Positions 5,840 through 7,277 of a DNA stretch of 7,277 nt are shown here, piece by piece. The position numbers and the translations under genes were made by a program. Positions within the stretch are counted from its first letter, which is position 1. Every line of letters starts with the position of its first letter. This stretch comes from Verrucomicrobiales bacterium. GTDB lineage: Bacteria > Verrucomicrobiota > Verrucomicrobiia > Limisphaerales > RI-55. The notes beneath the pieces are model-generated. The model searched no databases and was not told the origin of the DNA. It worked only from the letters and a program-made list of their open reading frames with translations. Location of the stretch: assembly GCA_003484235.1 (NCBI GenBank), contig DNDP01000116.1:1-7277 (forward strand). Reading direction: 5' to 3'.

Positions 5840-7277
5840 ATGCCACACCAATGCCGCCCCATCAACGCAGTGCGCCGGTATTCACCGGCTCTGCTGCTGG
5901 CAGCTTTGCTTGCCCTGCCGACCCGGGGCGATGTCCCGCTCGGGTTCGATCTCGAACGCCGGAACCAGCTCAAGGCGATGACGGAGGCGGACGGGGTCGT
6001 CGCCTTCGAAACGGCGGGCGAAGATCCATTTGTGCTGTTGCGGCCATTCGACCGGGAGGCGGCGGGACCGGAGGACCACGTGCTGGCGTTCGAATACTTT
6101 TGCCCCGACGGGCTCGACTCGGTCGAGGTCTACTTCGGTCCGCCGATCGTCGCCGGCGGCTTTCTGGCGGCCGGCCCGCTGCCGAAATCGGAGAGCTGGC
6201 AGCCTTTTGCCGTGAACCTCGCCGAGGCCTCTCACGGCCGCTGGACGCGCGAGCTCAATCTGCTGCGGCTCGATCTCGGTCGGCGGTCGGGTGTCAGGCT
6301 GCGGGTCCGCAACCTTCGGCTCCGCGTCCCGACCGAAAGCGAGCGCCGCTCCATCGCCGAGCGCGAGGCGGTCTGGCGTCGCAAGGAGGCGGACGCGGCA
6401 GCGGTGACCCGCTACCTGGCTGCGGCGATGCCGGTGAAGATTGAGTCCGTGGTGTTCGGACGGGAACGCGTCGAGATCGAGGCCCGCCAGTCGGGTGAGG
6501 TAAAGGGCGAATTGCGCCTGATCGAATCTCCGCCCTGGCACGAACCGTGGAACGGGGTCCTGCCCGATGAACCCGCATTGGCGGCCGGCCATCCTTTGAC
6601 CGCGCACGGCAACCGGCTGACCGCGTCCATTCTCCGCTTCGATGGTGACCGCGACCGGATCACCTCCCGGTGGTCGGTCGTCGAGAAGCTTGCCGACGGC
6701 CCGTGGCGGCTGGTGTCGCACCGCGTCTACCCGACCGACCTTTCCGCTGCGTGCGAGCATCCGGAGCTCGACCGCAAGGTGGCGGACGGCATCAAGGGCA
6801 TGGGCGGCGTGTGGGCCAACGACATTCTGAATGAACTGGTCGAGCTCGGCGTGAAGCACATCACCGACAACGTCTTCATCTCGCGATCGTTCTCCGGCGA
6901 AGCGCGCCCGGGCTGGCAGGTCTTCCGTCATGATGGACGCGATTGGTGGGTGGAACCCTCGTTCGTCCATGGCCACGATCGCCTGGTCAAGTTCGCGACC
7001 GACCACGGCATGATCGTCTCGGCGATCGTGCTGGTCGGCTTCGGAAGCGACGGCTTTGCGGGCATGCTGCAGCATCCGGCCGCCGACCGGGCCGGCCATT
7101 ACGCGATGCCAAACCTCACCACCGAGGAGGGTGTCGCCACCTACCAGGCGGCCATCCATTTTCTGACGCACCGCTACGCCCAGCCCGGCGATCCGCACGG
7201 GCGCATCAGCAACTGGATTCTCCACAACGAGGTCGACTACGGCTGGGAGTGGACCAACATGGGCGCCCAGCCGCTGG
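5840..7277 (+). CDS. Exported DUF5722-type protein, probable glycosidase-like (C-terminus beyond right edge)
   Basis: An open frame of 479 codons runs off the right edge. A signal peptide (about 1-30) has basic MPHQCRPINAVRR, a leucine/alanine core and a TRG/D-like cleavage site, which supports ATG 5840; the Shine-Dalgarno is weak. Residues about 31-165 look like a beta-sandwich of the carbohydrate-binding type, ending in LRLDLGRRSGVRLRVRN (142-158). A linker helix rich in Arg and Glu (165-190) and a second beta-rich region (195-300) follow. From about 305 the sequence resembles DUF5722: GMGGVWANDILNELVELGVK (320-339), then WILHNEVDYGWEWTNMG (459-475). H-N-E464 at the end of a hydrophobic strand recalls the N-E acid/base of TIM-barrel glycosidases of clan GH-A. 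That role is inference, since the rest of the barrel is outside the window. It is transcribed away from the transporter operon and may act on extracellular polysaccharide. Confidence 0.85.
   Translation, partial: MPHQCRPINAVRRYSPALLLAALLALPTRGDVPLGFDLERRNQLKAMTEADGVVAFETAGEDPFVLLRPFDREAAGPEDHVLAFEYFCPDGLDSVEVYFGPPIVAGGFLAAGPLPKSESWQPFAVNLAEASHGRWTRELNLLRLDLGRRSGVRLRVRNLRLRVPTESERRSIAEREAVWRRKEADAAAVTRYLAAAMPVKIESVVFGRERVEIEARQSGEVKGELRLIESPPWHEPWNGVLPDEPALAAGHPLTAHGNRLTASILRFDGDRDRITSRWSVVEKLADGPWRLVSHRVYPTDLSAACEHPELDRKVADGIKGMGGVWANDILNELVELGVKHITDNVFISRSFSGEARPGWQVFRHDGRDWWVEPSFVHGHDRLVKFATDHGMIVSAIVLVGFGSDGFAGMLQHPAADRAGHYAMPNLTTEEGVATYQAAIHFLTHRYAQPGDPHGRISNWILHNEVDYGWEWTNMGAQPL

Noticed and set aside
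5882..7225. A 447-residue minus-strand open frame
   Set aside because: It is antisense to the DUF5722 gene, which has a signal peptide and family motifs in its own frame.

Overview
The window is GC-rich and densely coded. It looks like a chromosomal segment of a Verrucomicrobiota bacterium, most likely near Opitutaceae. That placement is an inference from three things: a DUF5722-type secreted protein, a TatT-DctP-DctQM transporter set, and dispersed palindromic repeats of a style I associate with that group. No rRNA, tRNA, CRISPR array, transposase or phage gene is visible.

Minus strand, read from right to left: a lipoprotein of the TRAP-associated TatT family (5679-4756), a periplasmic DctP solute-binding protein (4733-3726), a 189-bp inverted-repeat element (3530-3718), and a fused DctQM TRAP permease (3523-1649). 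Together these form a TPAT system (TPR-protein-associated TRAP transporter). It would import a small, probably carboxylate-bearing or hydrophobic ligand across the inner membrane using an ion gradient. The repeat element fills almost the whole gap between the binding-protein gene and the permease gene.

After a 109-bp gap carrying only a weak promoter-like match, a second minus-strand pair follows: a 138-residue zinc-ribbon membrane protein (1539-1123) and a radical SAM enzyme (1126 to beyond the left edge). They overlap by four bases (ATGA), and a strong Shine-Dalgarno lies inside the first gene. The enzyme resembles the MJ0619/Tes family (the tetraether lipid synthase superfamily). Recognisable family sequence stops at about residue 307, and three related palindromic repeat units follow in the same open frame.

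Plus strand, right end: after a 160-bp divergent intergenic region, an exported protein with a beta-sandwich-like N-terminal region and a DUF5722 domain (probable TIM-barrel glycosidase-like) runs from 5840 off the right edge.

The best candidates for something not well described are the coupled zinc-ribbon/radical SAM pair, the repeat carried in frame inside the radical SAM gene, and the inverted-repeat element placed between dctP and dctQM.
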